From the NCBI GenBank assembly GCA_902462015.1, contig CABPZV010000028.1, positions 1 to 15,588 on the forward strand: a stretch of DNA of 15,588 bases, given 5' to 3'. The translations under genes and the position numbers were made by a program. Positions within the stretch are counted from its first letter, which is position 1. The number at the start of each line of letters is the position of its first letter. This stretch comes from an uncultured Eubacteriales bacterium. GTDB taxonomy: Bacteria > Bacillota > Clostridia > Oscillospirales > CAG-272. Below, piece by piece: positions 6,338 through 13,324 of this stretch. The notes below the pieces were generated by a model. The model searched no databases and had not been told where the DNA came from. It saw only the letters and a list, made by a program, of their open reading frames with translations.

Positions 6338-6589
6338 GTGACAATACGGGAACTGCAGGATGAAATCATAAAGTTAAAAAAGGAAAATGGAGTCCGCTTC
6401 ACAGCAATAAAAGTAAAAATGTTATCGCCGCAGAAAAAGGTTTCTCTTGCTAAATCGATTGCAGGATGCCATATGGCAGATCAAATGGATGCAGATCCGA
6501 TCGCACAAATTAAGTCTGCTATGCCATATTATAACGTATTCGCCTATATCAACATCACGGCAAAGCTGAAAACAGTATGCGGTTTATGA
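6338..6589 (+). pseudogene. nadA' remnant (quinolinate synthase) fused in frame, ending in ATGA at mnmA
   Basis: AGGAGG (6324-6329) precedes GTG 6338. TIRELQDEIIKLKKEN is the start of quinolinate synthase NadA. It joins directly to GVRFTAIKVKMLSPQKKV, then AGCHMADQMDAD and YINITAKLKTVC, which correspond to the family's CGVRFMAExxKxLxPxKxV, AGCPMADMV and YxNxxAExK blocks. About 60 residues after the N-terminal helix and the whole C-terminal two thirds, including two of the three cluster cysteines, are missing; the first cluster cysteine, normally just before GVRF, is replaced by N. No stop interrupts it. Its TGA (6587-6589) overlaps the mnmA ATG. With 83 codons it cannot be an active NadA; it may serve only to deliver ribosomes to mnmA. 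Confidence 0.8.
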
Positions 6590-7665
6590 AGAAAGCAATG
6601 ATTGCCATGAGCGGCGGCGTTGATTCCAGTGTTGCAGCTTACATGATGAACTTGCAGGGTTATGATTGTATGGGAGCCACTATGAAGCTGTTTCAAAATG
6701 ATGATGTCGGAATTTCCAAAGAATATTCCTGCTGTTCACTGGATGATATAGAGGATGCGCGAAGCGTTGCCTATGCGCTCGGCATCCCGTATTATGTCTT
6801 TAATTTTTCTGATCGGTTTAAAGAAGATGTAATACGCCGCTTTGTTTCCGCATATGAAAACGGAATGACTCCAAATCCCTGTATCGACTGCAATAGGTAT
6901 CTGAAATTTGACAAGATGTATCTCCGTGCGAAAGAGCTTGGTTACGATTATGTGGTAACGGGACATTATGCTCGTATTGAAAAAGACTCCGAATCCGGCA
7001 GATACCTGCTGAAAAAGGCGGCTGACCTTGCCAAAGACCAAAGCTATGTGCTGTATGCGCTGACCCAGGAACAACTTGCTCATACGCAGTTTCCGCTTGG
7101 CGATATGGCAAAGCCGGAAGTGCGTAAAACTGCCGAAGAGCAGGGTTTTATCAATGCCCGAAAGCATGACAGTCAGGATATCTGCTTTGTGCAAAATGGG
7201 AGCTATGCGGATTTTATTGAGAAATACACCGGAAAGAAATATCCGGAGGGTAACTTCATAGACTGCAGCGGGAACTGTCTCGGCCGTCACCGTGGGATTA
7301 TCTGCTATACGATTGGACAAAGGAAGGGGCTGGAACTCCATTTTTCTGAGCCGATGTATGTATGTGCTGTTGACCCAATCAGAAACACTGTAACATTGGG
7401 AAAAGAGTCGGAACTGTACTCACAGATACTAACAGCAAAAGATATTAACCTGATTTCTGTTTCATCCGTCAACAAACCGCTGCGGCTGAAAGCAAAGGTT
7501 CGCTATCGTCAGCCGGAACAGTGGGCAACCATTACGCAAATTGACGAAGATACACTGCAAGTTGAATTTGATGAACCTCAGCGTGCCATTACAAAGGGGC
7601 AGGCTGTCGTACTGTACGATGGAGATACCGTTGTCGGCGGCGGAACGATTTACTCTGTAAGATAA
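6586..7665 (+). CDS. mnmA: tRNA-specific 2-thiouridylase MnmA
   Basis: This 359-residue enzyme puts sulfur on U34 of tRNA-Lys, -Glu and -Gln, using a persulfide relayed from a cysteine desulfurase. The ATP-pyrophosphatase loop SGGVDSS is at 9-15, the nucleophile C102 in NPCIDCNRYLKF, and the catalytic partner C200 in DSQDICFV; the KDQSY tRNA-binding segment is at 150-154. All key residues and the usual length are present. I chose ATG 6586 because MKKAMIAMSGG is the usual family start and because it overlaps the stop of the upstream frame as ATGA; ATG 6577 would add three residues. Neither start has a clear ribosome binding site, so translation may depend on coupling to the upstream remnant. 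The iscS and iscU that would normally feed it are broken here, so sulfur must come from a desulfurase elsewhere. Confidence 0.95.
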   Translation: MKKAMIAMSGGVDSSVAAYMMNLQGYDCMGATMKLFQNDDVGISKEYSCCSLDDIEDARSVAYALGIPYYVFNFSDRFKEDVIRRFVSAYENGMTPNPCIDCNRYLKFDKMYLRAKELGYDYVVTGHYARIEKDSESGRYLLKKAADLAKDQSYVLYALTQEQLAHTQFPLGDMAKPEVRKTAEEQGFINARKHDSQDICFVQNGSYADFIEKYTGKKYPEGNFIDCSGNCLGRHRGIICYTIGQRKGLELHFSEPMYVCAVDPIRNTVTLGKESELYSQILTAKDINLISVSSVNKPLRLKAKVRYRQPEQWATITQIDEDTLQVEFDEPQRAITKGQAVVLYDGDTVVGGGTIYSVR

Positions 7666-7678
7666 AATAAACGAAAAA

Positions 7679-7864
7679 GACACTTTGTCTATACTTGCCA
7701 TAGAAGAACCAGCGCAGATAATTTTGCTGAATCTCCGCCGTATGCATCGGATAACGGATTGCTGTATCTGGAGCACACAGCCAGCCGATATAGTTGCTGT
7801 TCTCGTTAATAACTTGGACAAAGCACGCAGGACATCTGTGGCATTCTGACTTTTCTACGACATC
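7679..7864 (-). pseudogene. remnant of a class B sortase
   Basis: On the - strand a frame opens after TGA (7865-7867) and reads VQVINENSNYIGWLCAPDT, then IRYPMHTAEIQQNYLRWFF and YGKYRQSV. This follows the N-terminal half of clostridial sortase B enzymes (NxDxIGWLxIPxTxIxYPVMHTPxxPxxYLRRNFxGEYSxSG), with one residue lost at YP-M. The catalytic histidine, cysteine and arginine regions, about 130 residues, are absent because the remnant runs into the 3' end of mnmA. No membrane anchor is seen. Sortase B genes often lie on clostridial conjugative elements, so this may be a trace of such an element, though nothing else here proves it. The assignment rests on about 45 residues. Confidence 0.5.
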
Positions 7865-8227
7865 TCATATTGTCCATCTCCCTAAGTTGGATTTACGGCT
7901 CGGATTCTTGTTGTCATTCTGCCAGAGCAATCCAAAATGCAAAGTGTTTTACATATTCAAATATACATCTGAAAATCCCTCTCTTTGAACAGCAAAAAAC
8001 CCCGACAGAATCGAGGCTTTTTTCGAAACATTTCTTTAATTTTTCATTTAAGTCTAAGCACTATAAAAAGTTATTTTCGGCGGTTTTTGTGTAGGACTTT
8101 GAACTATTGTAAAACAAACCTTCAAAACAGAAAAAGCAACCTAAAAGACCTCTTAGTATTGAGGTTGTAAAGCAAGGTACTGTTAAATCAAAACCATATG
8201 GATTCAAATTGAAATTATGCTATCAAG
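7865..8227. other. intergenic stretch without a recognisable gene
   Basis: I see no supported gene. On the - strand the sortase frame continues upstream of its TGA as LLWQNDNKNPSRKSNLGRW (about 7868-7930), which I do not recognise and which may be more of the same eroded locus. A CCCCGA/TCGAGG hairpin with one mismatch, followed by six Ts (7994-8023), could be a weak + strand terminator for mnmA, although it lies 330 bp downstream. Confidence 0.4.
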
Positions 8228-8260
8228 AAAAAGTGGATTATTTTTTGCGGTTAATCCACT
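8228..8260 (-). terminator. terminator overlapping the hydrolase stop codon
   Basis: On the - strand GTGGATTA (8259-8252) pairs perfectly with TAATCCAC (8240-8233) around an 11-base loop and is followed by TTTTTC. The TAA stop of the hydrolase (8238-8240) lies inside the stem. Confidence 0.7.
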
Positions 8261-9188
8261 CGGTTGATGCATCCATTGCGGTACGGCAGGCATTGGTCTG
8301 ATCCAGTGCATTCAGCATAACAAAATCATGGATAATTCCTTGTATCCGCACAGCGGTTACATCCACACCGGCACATCGAAGTTTTTCCCCGAATGCTTCT
8401 CCCTCGCTAAGCAATACATCCGCCTGCCCGTTGATAATCATCGTTTGAGGAAGGCATTTAAGACAGTCTATACTTGCCCGAAGAGGAGACGCAGTGATTT
8501 GATTCCGGTCTTCCATAGACATTGTATATTGTCGCCAGAACCATTTCATTCCTTCCCGATACAGGTAATAATTCACTGCAAATTGGCGATAACTCAGTGT
8601 ATCAAAGCAGGCATTTGTTACCGGATAATATAATAGCAGCTTATCAATTCTCGAATCATGTCGCATTGATGACATAAGAGTCATTGTAATTGCCATATTT
8701 CCGCCTACGCTGTCACCTGCAACTGTGAGTGTAGGACAGTTGACAATTGAAAAGCGATCCCTGATGATTTCTTTTAGATGAGAAAAGATAAAATAACATT
8801 GTTCAATTGCTGTTGGATATTTTGCTTCCGGTGATCGGCTGTATTCAGGAAATACGACCAACGAATTTGTCCTTGCCGAAAGTTCTCGAACCAACTTCTC
8901 GTGAGTGTGAAAGCTGCCAAATACCCAGCCGGCACCATGAATATAAAATATAATATTTCTGATTTTTTCATTCTCGGGGGCAATAAAATACACTGGTATA
9001 CTACCCCAAATTCCGGTGTGTATACAATCCGATGATATATTTGCAGGATATTTATATACCGGCGCATTCTGAGCTTCTTCCAAAACCTTTCTGCCTTGCT
9101 CGGGTGGTAACTGAAAAATCAATGGGGGCACAGAGCTTTGATTACAGACAGCTTCAGCTGCGGCTTCCAGTGGAACGCATCGTTTCAT
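8238..9188 (-). CDS. alpha/beta hydrolase, HSL family (carboxylesterase/lipase-like)
   Basis: This 316-residue cytoplasmic alpha/beta hydrolase belongs to the hormone-sensitive-lipase group (fold 3), which hydrolyses carboxyl esters. The oxyanion motif HGAGW is at 84-88, the nucleophile elbow GDSVGG at 158-163 with S160, the acid in GQADVLL at D257, and the base H287 in IIHDFVML. The complete triad argues that it is active. No signal peptide is seen. I chose ATG 9188 because AAGGGAGA lies about 8 bases upstream; an upstream ATG at 9245 would add 19 residues without family support. It is monocistronic, with a terminator overlapping its stop. Its substrate cannot be told from sequence. Confidence 0.9.
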   Translation of the reverse strand: MKRCVPLEAAAEAVCNQSSVPPLIFQLPPEQGRKVLEEAQNAPVYKYPANISSDCIHTGIWGSIPVYFIAPENEKIRNIIFYIHGAGWVFGSFHTHEKLVRELSARTNSLVVFPEYSRSPEAKYPTAIEQCYFIFSHLKEIIRDRFSIVNCPTLTVAGDSVGGNMAITMTLMSSMRHDSRIDKLLLYYPVTNACFDTLSYRQFAVNYYLYREGMKWFWRQYTMSMEDRNQITASPLRASIDCLKCLPQTMIINGQADVLLSEGEAFGEKLRCAGVDVTAVRIQGIIHDFVMLNALDQTNACRTAMDASTEWINRKK

Positions 9189-9351
9189 ATATGATTCTCC
9201 CTTTATGCTATGATTGATTACTATAATAATATGCGTTTCCTCCATTTTTGTATATCCGTGAACAAATCTTAATTTTTATCGCATAATTTACCGTGAAATT
9301 AATATATTTAACTTTTTGAATTTCACAATCAGCCTACAATTTATAGCATAC

Positions 9352-9726
9352 TCATTTCGTCAGTTCATCTGTCAAACGAATAATTTCTGGAGCGATCCTC
9401 TCACGCTCTTTTTTGATAATCTTTTGATATATGGGATATGCCAGAGCTAAGACCGCCATGCCGATCAGACCGATAATAATGCCAGGAATGAACCACAGTC
9501 CCTGCCAAACCATAGTACAGCACATGCCGGTTCCCATAATTAAAGCGCCAATAATGCCTACAGTGATAGAGATGGTAGCAGCTTTTTTTGTGACGCCGGC
9601 ATCCAGACGTCGTAGCTGTTCCATTTTATCTTCTGTTGCCACATACTTTTTGCGTATTCGATTGATCTCTTCCTGCTCTTTAGCGGAATAAGTATAACTG
9701 AATTTTTCTTTATCTTGATTTTCCAT
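9352..9726 (-). CDS. small two-helix membrane protein, paralogue of the 12852-13220 product
   Basis: This 124-residue protein has a charged, probably coiled-coil N-terminus (about 1-48), two hydrophobic helices (about 50-72 and 77-100, with GALIMGTGM and GIIIGLIGM), and a basic tail, YPIYQKIIKKERERIAPEI. The same architecture and the same blocks (IMGSGM, GIIIGLVG, YPIYK) appear in the protein at 12852-13220, so the two are paralogues flanking the two-component operon. The ATG is preceded by AAAAGGAG. It begins 66 bp after the 307-residue membrane-protein gene and may be co-transcribed. No function is known to me for this family, which is widespread in Clostridia. Confidence 0.82.
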   Translation of the reverse strand: MENQDKEKFSYTYSAKEQEEINRIRKKYVATEDKMEQLRRLDAGVTKKAATISITVGIIGALIMGTGMCCTMVWQGLWFIPGIIIGLIGMAVLALAYPIYQKIIKKERERIAPEIIRLTDELTK

Positions 9727-9791
9727 TAAGCTTTTACTCCTTTTAGATTATGTATTTATGATACAGCCTGCTTGTTTCTATCATAATAATG

Positions 9792-10715
9792 TTATGTTTG
9801 AGAATGATTAATGCGTAGCTTTTTTAATTCTTTGTTCGTGCGGACAATTGTATAAACAGACATTGTTACCACGATCGCACAAACTCCTGCACCGGTCGCC
9901 CCAACCATAATCTGATTGAAATGAGGCGTTTTGTTTTCAATGCCGAACTGAGAAAGCATAGCGGTTGTAAGTGACAACATAGACACAAGAGCCGCCGCTA
10001 AATTGATTGCTTTTGCCGTCAGTATTACGGGGCTGTTATATTTCCGATACTTAAAAATATTGATAATCGAATTGACAGTGGCATAAAATGTGTACATTGC
10101 CATAATATATATTAAGATTCCGTTGTACGCAAATCCCTTATTTTGGACAATTACCAGAATTACAACGCCGGACAGGGCAAAGTTGACTGTTATAAGAATC
10201 ATGCCACAGAGTCTGGAACGCTTGAGTTCTTTCACGCGATCGTTTCCGATACCTATTTTACTGGTAAAGCGAAGCAGTAAAAAGCGCATCACCGCTAAAA
10301 TGATATAGTAGACCGCAAGGGTAATCGACCATACTGAACGGTATCGAATACCGGAAAACAAGTTGGTTGCTACATAAAGAAGATTGATAACCAAAGAGAT
10401 ATAAAGGGAAAAATGAGTTCTGTACGCTGCGTCAGTCATATACCTGTTGCCGAATTTATTATCATAAATCTTCTGTTTTATCTTGCGATAACAACCCGGA
10501 AATATGATAACACAGGACGCACAAATCACCGTCAGCGAGTAAGCTGCCAGAACATATACCGCATATACCAAACCTGCAATCCAAGCAACCGATGAATTGT
10601 CCAAGCCCTTTCTGAAAATGACCGTCAATGCGGCGGCACTGATAACAGCTAATATAATAATCAGCCATACCGATGGGAAAAGCAGTTTTTTGCCGACCTT
10701 CTTCCAATCTGCCAT
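9792..10715 (-). CDS. polytopic membrane protein, third gene of the two-component operon
   Basis: This 307-residue integral membrane protein has about eight hydrophobic segments (roughly 13-32, 44-72, 103-121, 130-150, 172-190, 196-214, 233-255 and 268-290) joined by short basic loops. I see no catalytic motif, signal peptide or known transporter signature and do not recognise a family. Its ATG starts one base after the kinase TGA (TGATATG), with GGAGG inside the end of the kinase gene, so the two are translationally coupled. That tight linkage suggests it senses for, modulates or is the target of the kinase system. Confidence 0.8.
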   Translation of the reverse strand: MADWKKVGKKLLFPSVWLIIILAVISAAALTVIFRKGLDNSSVAWIAGLVYAVYVLAAYSLTVICASCVIIFPGCYRKIKQKIYDNKFGNRYMTDAAYRTHFSLYISLVINLLYVATNLFSGIRYRSVWSITLAVYYIILAVMRFLLLRFTSKIGIGNDRVKELKRSRLCGMILITVNFALSGVVILVIVQNKGFAYNGILIYIMAMYTFYATVNSIINIFKYRKYNSPVILTAKAINLAAALVSMLSLTTAMLSQFGIENKTPHFNQIMVGATGAGVCAIVVTMSVYTIVRTNKELKKLRINHSQT

Positions 10716-10716
10716 A

Positions 10717-11766
10717 TCAGCCCCTCCGTATTTTTACAGTGAAGGTGCTGCCTTGTCCGCAAACACTTTCCACACCGATCTCGCCCCGCATAATATCCAT
10801 CACACGTTTAACAAGGGCAAGACCAAGCCCATTGCCTTGTGTTGCATGCGAAGTATCGCCCTGATAGAATTTATCAAAAATGTGGGCGCCGACCTCCGGA
10901 TTCATACCGCAGCCGGTATCACTGACTTTCACAACAGCATATTCTTCATCGGCGCTCAAAGTTAATCCTACCGAGCCGCCTTCTTCGGTAAATTTGAACG
11001 CATTGGACAGAAGGTTATTCCAGACAAGGGTAAGCAGTTCTTCATCTGTACGGATGCTTACTCCGTCAGGTATGTCAGTAACAATATTAATGTTCTTCTT
11101 CTCCCACACATTTTCAAACTGCAAAAGACATTCGGCAAGCTGTTCACTAAGGTCATATTCCTTTATGGTAGGAAATATCTGTTGGTTTTCCAGCTTATTT
11201 AGCTTCAAAATGTTTGTGATCAGGTGCGCCAATCTGCGGCAGGCGTCACTGACGGATTTTGCATACTCAATCCGTTTTTCCTCACTTAGTCCCGGCTGCT
11301 GAAGCATCGTCCCGTAGTTCTGCATTATGGCCAGCGGTGTCTTGAGCTCATGAGACACATTGGAGATGAAATCCGTACGCAGGGTTTCGATGCCGGAAAG
11401 TTCTTTGGCAAGATCATTGATGCTCTCCGCAATTTCACAGAACTTGCTGTATTTTCCTGCAATAAACGATTCGGAAACTCTCGCACTGTAGTCGCCGGTT
11501 GTTAATCGGTCGAGCACATCTTGAATTTCCTTTACGGGGCGGTCTACCGTGAATCTACGGCGAATGGCGTCTCCAACAGTAAAAAGCAATGTAATCAGCA
11601 GCACATTTATAAATGTGATAATTGCCGCAAAACGAATCCGCGGCTCATTGATTTCTCCAAAATTCCAAAAAAACAAAAGAAATGAAATCGTGATTACAAA
11701 AGCACACAGCAAAAAGTAAGTGATAAAAACAATGATATGCGAATGAATTGCTTTCAATAGTTTCAT
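10717..11766 (-). CDS. HAMP-domain sensor histidine kinase
   Basis: This 349-residue membrane kinase has two membrane helices (about 11-34 and 46-66) with a very short external loop of about 12 residues, so it probably senses the membrane itself or a partner protein. It then has a HAMP domain (about 70-125), a HisKA helix with the phosphorylated H139 in SNVSHELKTPL, and an ATPase domain with N box WNNLLSNAFKF (249-259), G1 box DTGCGM (283-288) and G2 box GNGLGLAL (311-318). All catalytic motifs are intact. Its ATG overlaps the response-regulator TGA as ATGA, so they are made together. Short-loop kinases of this kind are often coupled to membrane proteins; the downstream 307-residue protein and the broken ABC transporter upstream are candidates. 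Confidence 0.95.
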   Translation of the reverse strand: MKLLKAIHSHIIVFITYFLLCAFVITISFLLFFWNFGEINEPRIRFAAIITFINVLLITLLFTVGDAIRRRFTVDRPVKEIQDVLDRLTTGDYSARVSESFIAGKYSKFCEIAESINDLAKELSGIETLRTDFISNVSHELKTPLAIMQNYGTMLQQPGLSEEKRIEYAKSVSDACRRLAHLITNILKLNKLENQQIFPTIKEYDLSEQLAECLLQFENVWEKKNINIVTDIPDGVSIRTDEELLTLVWNNLLSNAFKFTEEGGSVGLTLSADEEYAVVKVSDTGCGMNPEVGAHIFDKFYQGDTSHATQGNGLGLALVKRVMDIMRGEIGVESVCGQGSTFTVKIRRG

Positions 11767-12434
11767 TTCAATACCGCCTTATATCCAAGTCCATGAACGG
11801 TTACGATTTCAAAAGAATCGCAATCAATAAGCTTACTGCGCAGCTTCGTCATATACACATCGACGGCACGAGGTGCGGTTTCTGTATCTGCATTCCAAAA
11901 TTCATCCATCAGCTGCTGACGGGTAAAGGTTTTCTTTGGATAGGAAAGAAGCTTATATAATAGATTGAATTCACGCATGGTAAGTTGAATTTCTTCGTCG
12001 CCTAAGTATGCGGTATGCTCATCGGCATCCATCGTAAAATTACCAACTTCAAGTCTGCGACTGGATGCGATTTTGTAGCGGCGAAGCAAAGCTCCGATAC
12101 GCAAAAACAGCTCATCAAGATCGATGGGCTTTACCATATAATCGTCTATACCGATACGAAAGCCGCGCTGCTTGGATGCAATATCGTCGCGTGCCGTCAT
12201 AAACAGAATCGGAATATCCTCATTCAGTGAACGTACCGTTTTCGCAAATTCAAATCCATCTATACCCGGCATCATGATGTCGGATACAACCAAATCGAAC
12301 ATTTTGTAATACATGGCGTCATAAGCATCGGTTGCATTCAAGCAGCCTGTCGCCACATAGCCACTGTTGTTCAGAAATGTACATACAGTACGGTTTAAAT
12401 CCGAGTCATCTTCTACTACTAATATCTGAAACAT
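11763..12434 (-). CDS. OmpR/PhoB-family response regulator
   Basis: This 223-residue DNA-binding regulator has an N-terminal receiver domain with acidic pocket D9-D10, phosphoacceptor D52 in VVSDIMMPG, T80 and K102 (VKPID), followed by a winged-helix domain of the OmpR type (about 125-222, with TMREFNLLYKLLSYP and the terminal GLGYKAVLK). I chose ATG 12434 because AGGGAGGT lies 6 bases upstream and the receiver domain begins there; the frame is open further upstream but with unrelated sequence. It is first in an operon with its kinase and a membrane protein. Likely targets are nearby envelope genes, which is inference. Confidence 0.96.
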   Translation of the reverse strand: MFQILVVEDDSDLNRTVCTFLNNSGYVATGCLNATDAYDAMYYKMFDLVVSDIMMPGIDGFEFAKTVRSLNEDIPILFMTARDDIASKQRGFRIGIDDYMVKPIDLDELFLRIGALLRRYKIASSRRLEVGNFTMDADEHTAYLGDEEIQLTMREFNLLYKLLSYPKKTFTRQQLMDEFWNADTETAPRAVDVYMTKLRSKLIDCDSFEIVTVHGLGYKAVLK

Positions 12435-12467
12435 AAATGTACCTCCCTGCCTCCAGTATTTCAATTT

Positions 12468-12476
12468 ATTATAACA
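12468..12476 (-). promoter_or_regulatory. extended -10 promoter of the two-component operon
   Basis: On the - strand TGT precedes a perfect TATAAT (12468-12473), an extended -10 element 33 bp upstream of the regulator ATG. The -35 region is poor, which is common for extended -10 or activated promoters. Confidence 0.55.
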
Positions 12477-12526
12477 CGGAAATGTTAAAGTTTTGTTTGC
12501 GTTTTCTCTCTTTTTTAATCTTTTTG

Positions 12527-12563
12527 ACAAAAGCGGAGCAATATCTCCTGATATGCTCCGCTT
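12527..12563 (-). terminator. intrinsic terminator after the ABC remnant
   Basis: AAGCGGAGCA and TGCTCCGCTT (10-bp perfect arms, 13-base loop) are followed on the - strand by TTGTC, then A-rich sequence. It lies 17 bp after the stop of the 57-codon ABC fusion and separates it from the regulator operon. Confidence 0.65.
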
Positions 12564-12579
12564 ACCGCCATGATAAGAA

Positions 12580-12753
12580 TTATACCAAACTTTTTTTCTT
12601 TAGAACTGTGTTACTGATTGCACCGAGCCCAACGGCAAACAAGGCGCCGATAAAGCCGTATGTCGCGCCAACTGGAACAGTCATATTCAGAAGATCTGCC
12701 GCATACATTCCGCGAAAGCTTTTGGATAGAGTTCTGATTTCAATAGCGTTCAT
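12580..12753 (-). pseudogene. ABC-transporter remnant: ATPase start fused in frame to permease end
   Basis: This 57-codon frame starts MNAIEIRTLSKSFRGMYAAD and continues with LNMTVPVGATYGFIG, the N-terminus of an ABC ATPase up to the residues just before the Walker A motif (normally GPNGAGKST). At that point it switches without frameshift to ALFAVGLGAISNTVLKKKSLV, which reads like the last transmembrane helix and basic tail of an ABC-2 type permease. A deletion of roughly 1.5 kb or more from inside the ATPase gene to near the end of a permease gene explains it. Walker A, signature and Walker B motifs are all gone, so it cannot transport. AAAGGCG before the ATG is a weak binding site, and the terminator remains. 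The ATPase half is clear; the permease half is less certain. Confidence 0.75.
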
Positions 12754-12851
12754 TTTCTAAGTCGCCTTTGCTTGATTGCTCCCAGTACCGATAAATAACA
12801 AAAGTAAGATAGCATTTTTCATTTTTTGCTTTTTAATCAATTTGACTGTTT

Positions 12852-13220
12852 TCAATGATTATCCATTATTTTATCGCTGATCTTCATAATCTGATCCGCG
12901 TACTTGTTCTTGCGGCTGTTTAGGATTCCCTTATAGATGGGATAGTTAATGACTGCCATAAATAAACCTACAAGGCCGATGATGATACCGAAAGTCATCG
13001 TGCTGCTCATACCGAGAGTGGCACCGATGTCGGTCATAACAAGACTCATACCACTGCCCATGATAATGGCGCTGATGCCGCCGAAGATGTAAGCGAATAC
13101 ATTTGCCGGACGCTTCACCTTGGCGTCAAGCTCCTTTAAAGCGTCGAGCTGTGTGTGTTCCTTTTTGGTGTACTGCGTGCGAATCTTCTGCACCAAAAAT
13201 TCCTGATCGTTTCTGTTCAT
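12852..13220 (-). CDS. small two-helix membrane protein, paralogue of the 9352-9726 product
   Basis: This 122-residue protein has a charged N-terminal helix (about 1-38), two hydrophobic helices with SAIIMGSGM and GIIIGLVGLF (about 43-63 and 76-95), and a basic tail beginning YPIYKGILNSRKNKYADQI. It shares block order and key residues with the 124-residue protein at 9352, pointing to an old duplication. The ATG is preceded by AGAGGT. It lies just upstream of the ABC remnant in transcription order, so the original unit may have been this protein plus an ABC transporter. No function is known to me. Confidence 0.82.
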   Translation of the reverse strand: MNRNDQEFLVQKIRTQYTKKEHTQLDALKELDAKVKRPANVFAYIFGGISAIIMGSGMSLVMTDIGATLGMSSTMTFGIIIGLVGLFMAVINYPIYKGILNSRKNKYADQIMKISDKIMDNH

Positions 13221-13258
13221 AACGGTTACCTCTTTCTGCTTTATCTTTTGATGAAAAC

Positions 13259-13305
13259 ATAATAACTTATGTCTGTTGGAGAAATGGTTCGAAAATGTTT
13301 GAGTT
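13259..13305 (-). promoter_or_regulatory. possible promoter and regulator site of the 122-residue gene
   Basis: A TATTAT (13259-13264 on the - strand) lies 39 bp before the ATG with no good -35 box. Upstream, 13286-13305 contains TCAAAC followed by ATTTTCGAA, resembling the TTTCAAACC/TTTCAAA repeat before the gene at 15446. A shared activator such as the OmpR-type regulator is possible but unproven. Confidence 0.3.
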
Positions 13306-13324
13306 TTATTAATTCAATACTTAT

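Noticed and set aside
7793..8094. + strand open frames downstream of mnmA
   Set aside because: They lack ribosome binding sites and recognisable protein features; the - strand reading as a sortase remnant explains part of the region better.
9293..9326. GTGAAATT/AATTTCAC inverted repeat between the hydrolase and the 124-residue gene
   Set aside because: It is short, AT-rich, has an 18-base loop and no T run on the - strand, so a chance origin is likely.
12435..12530. Upstream extension of the response regulator to 12530
   Set aside because: The extra residues are translated promoter sequence (the TATAAT lies inside) and the receiver domain begins at ATG 12434.
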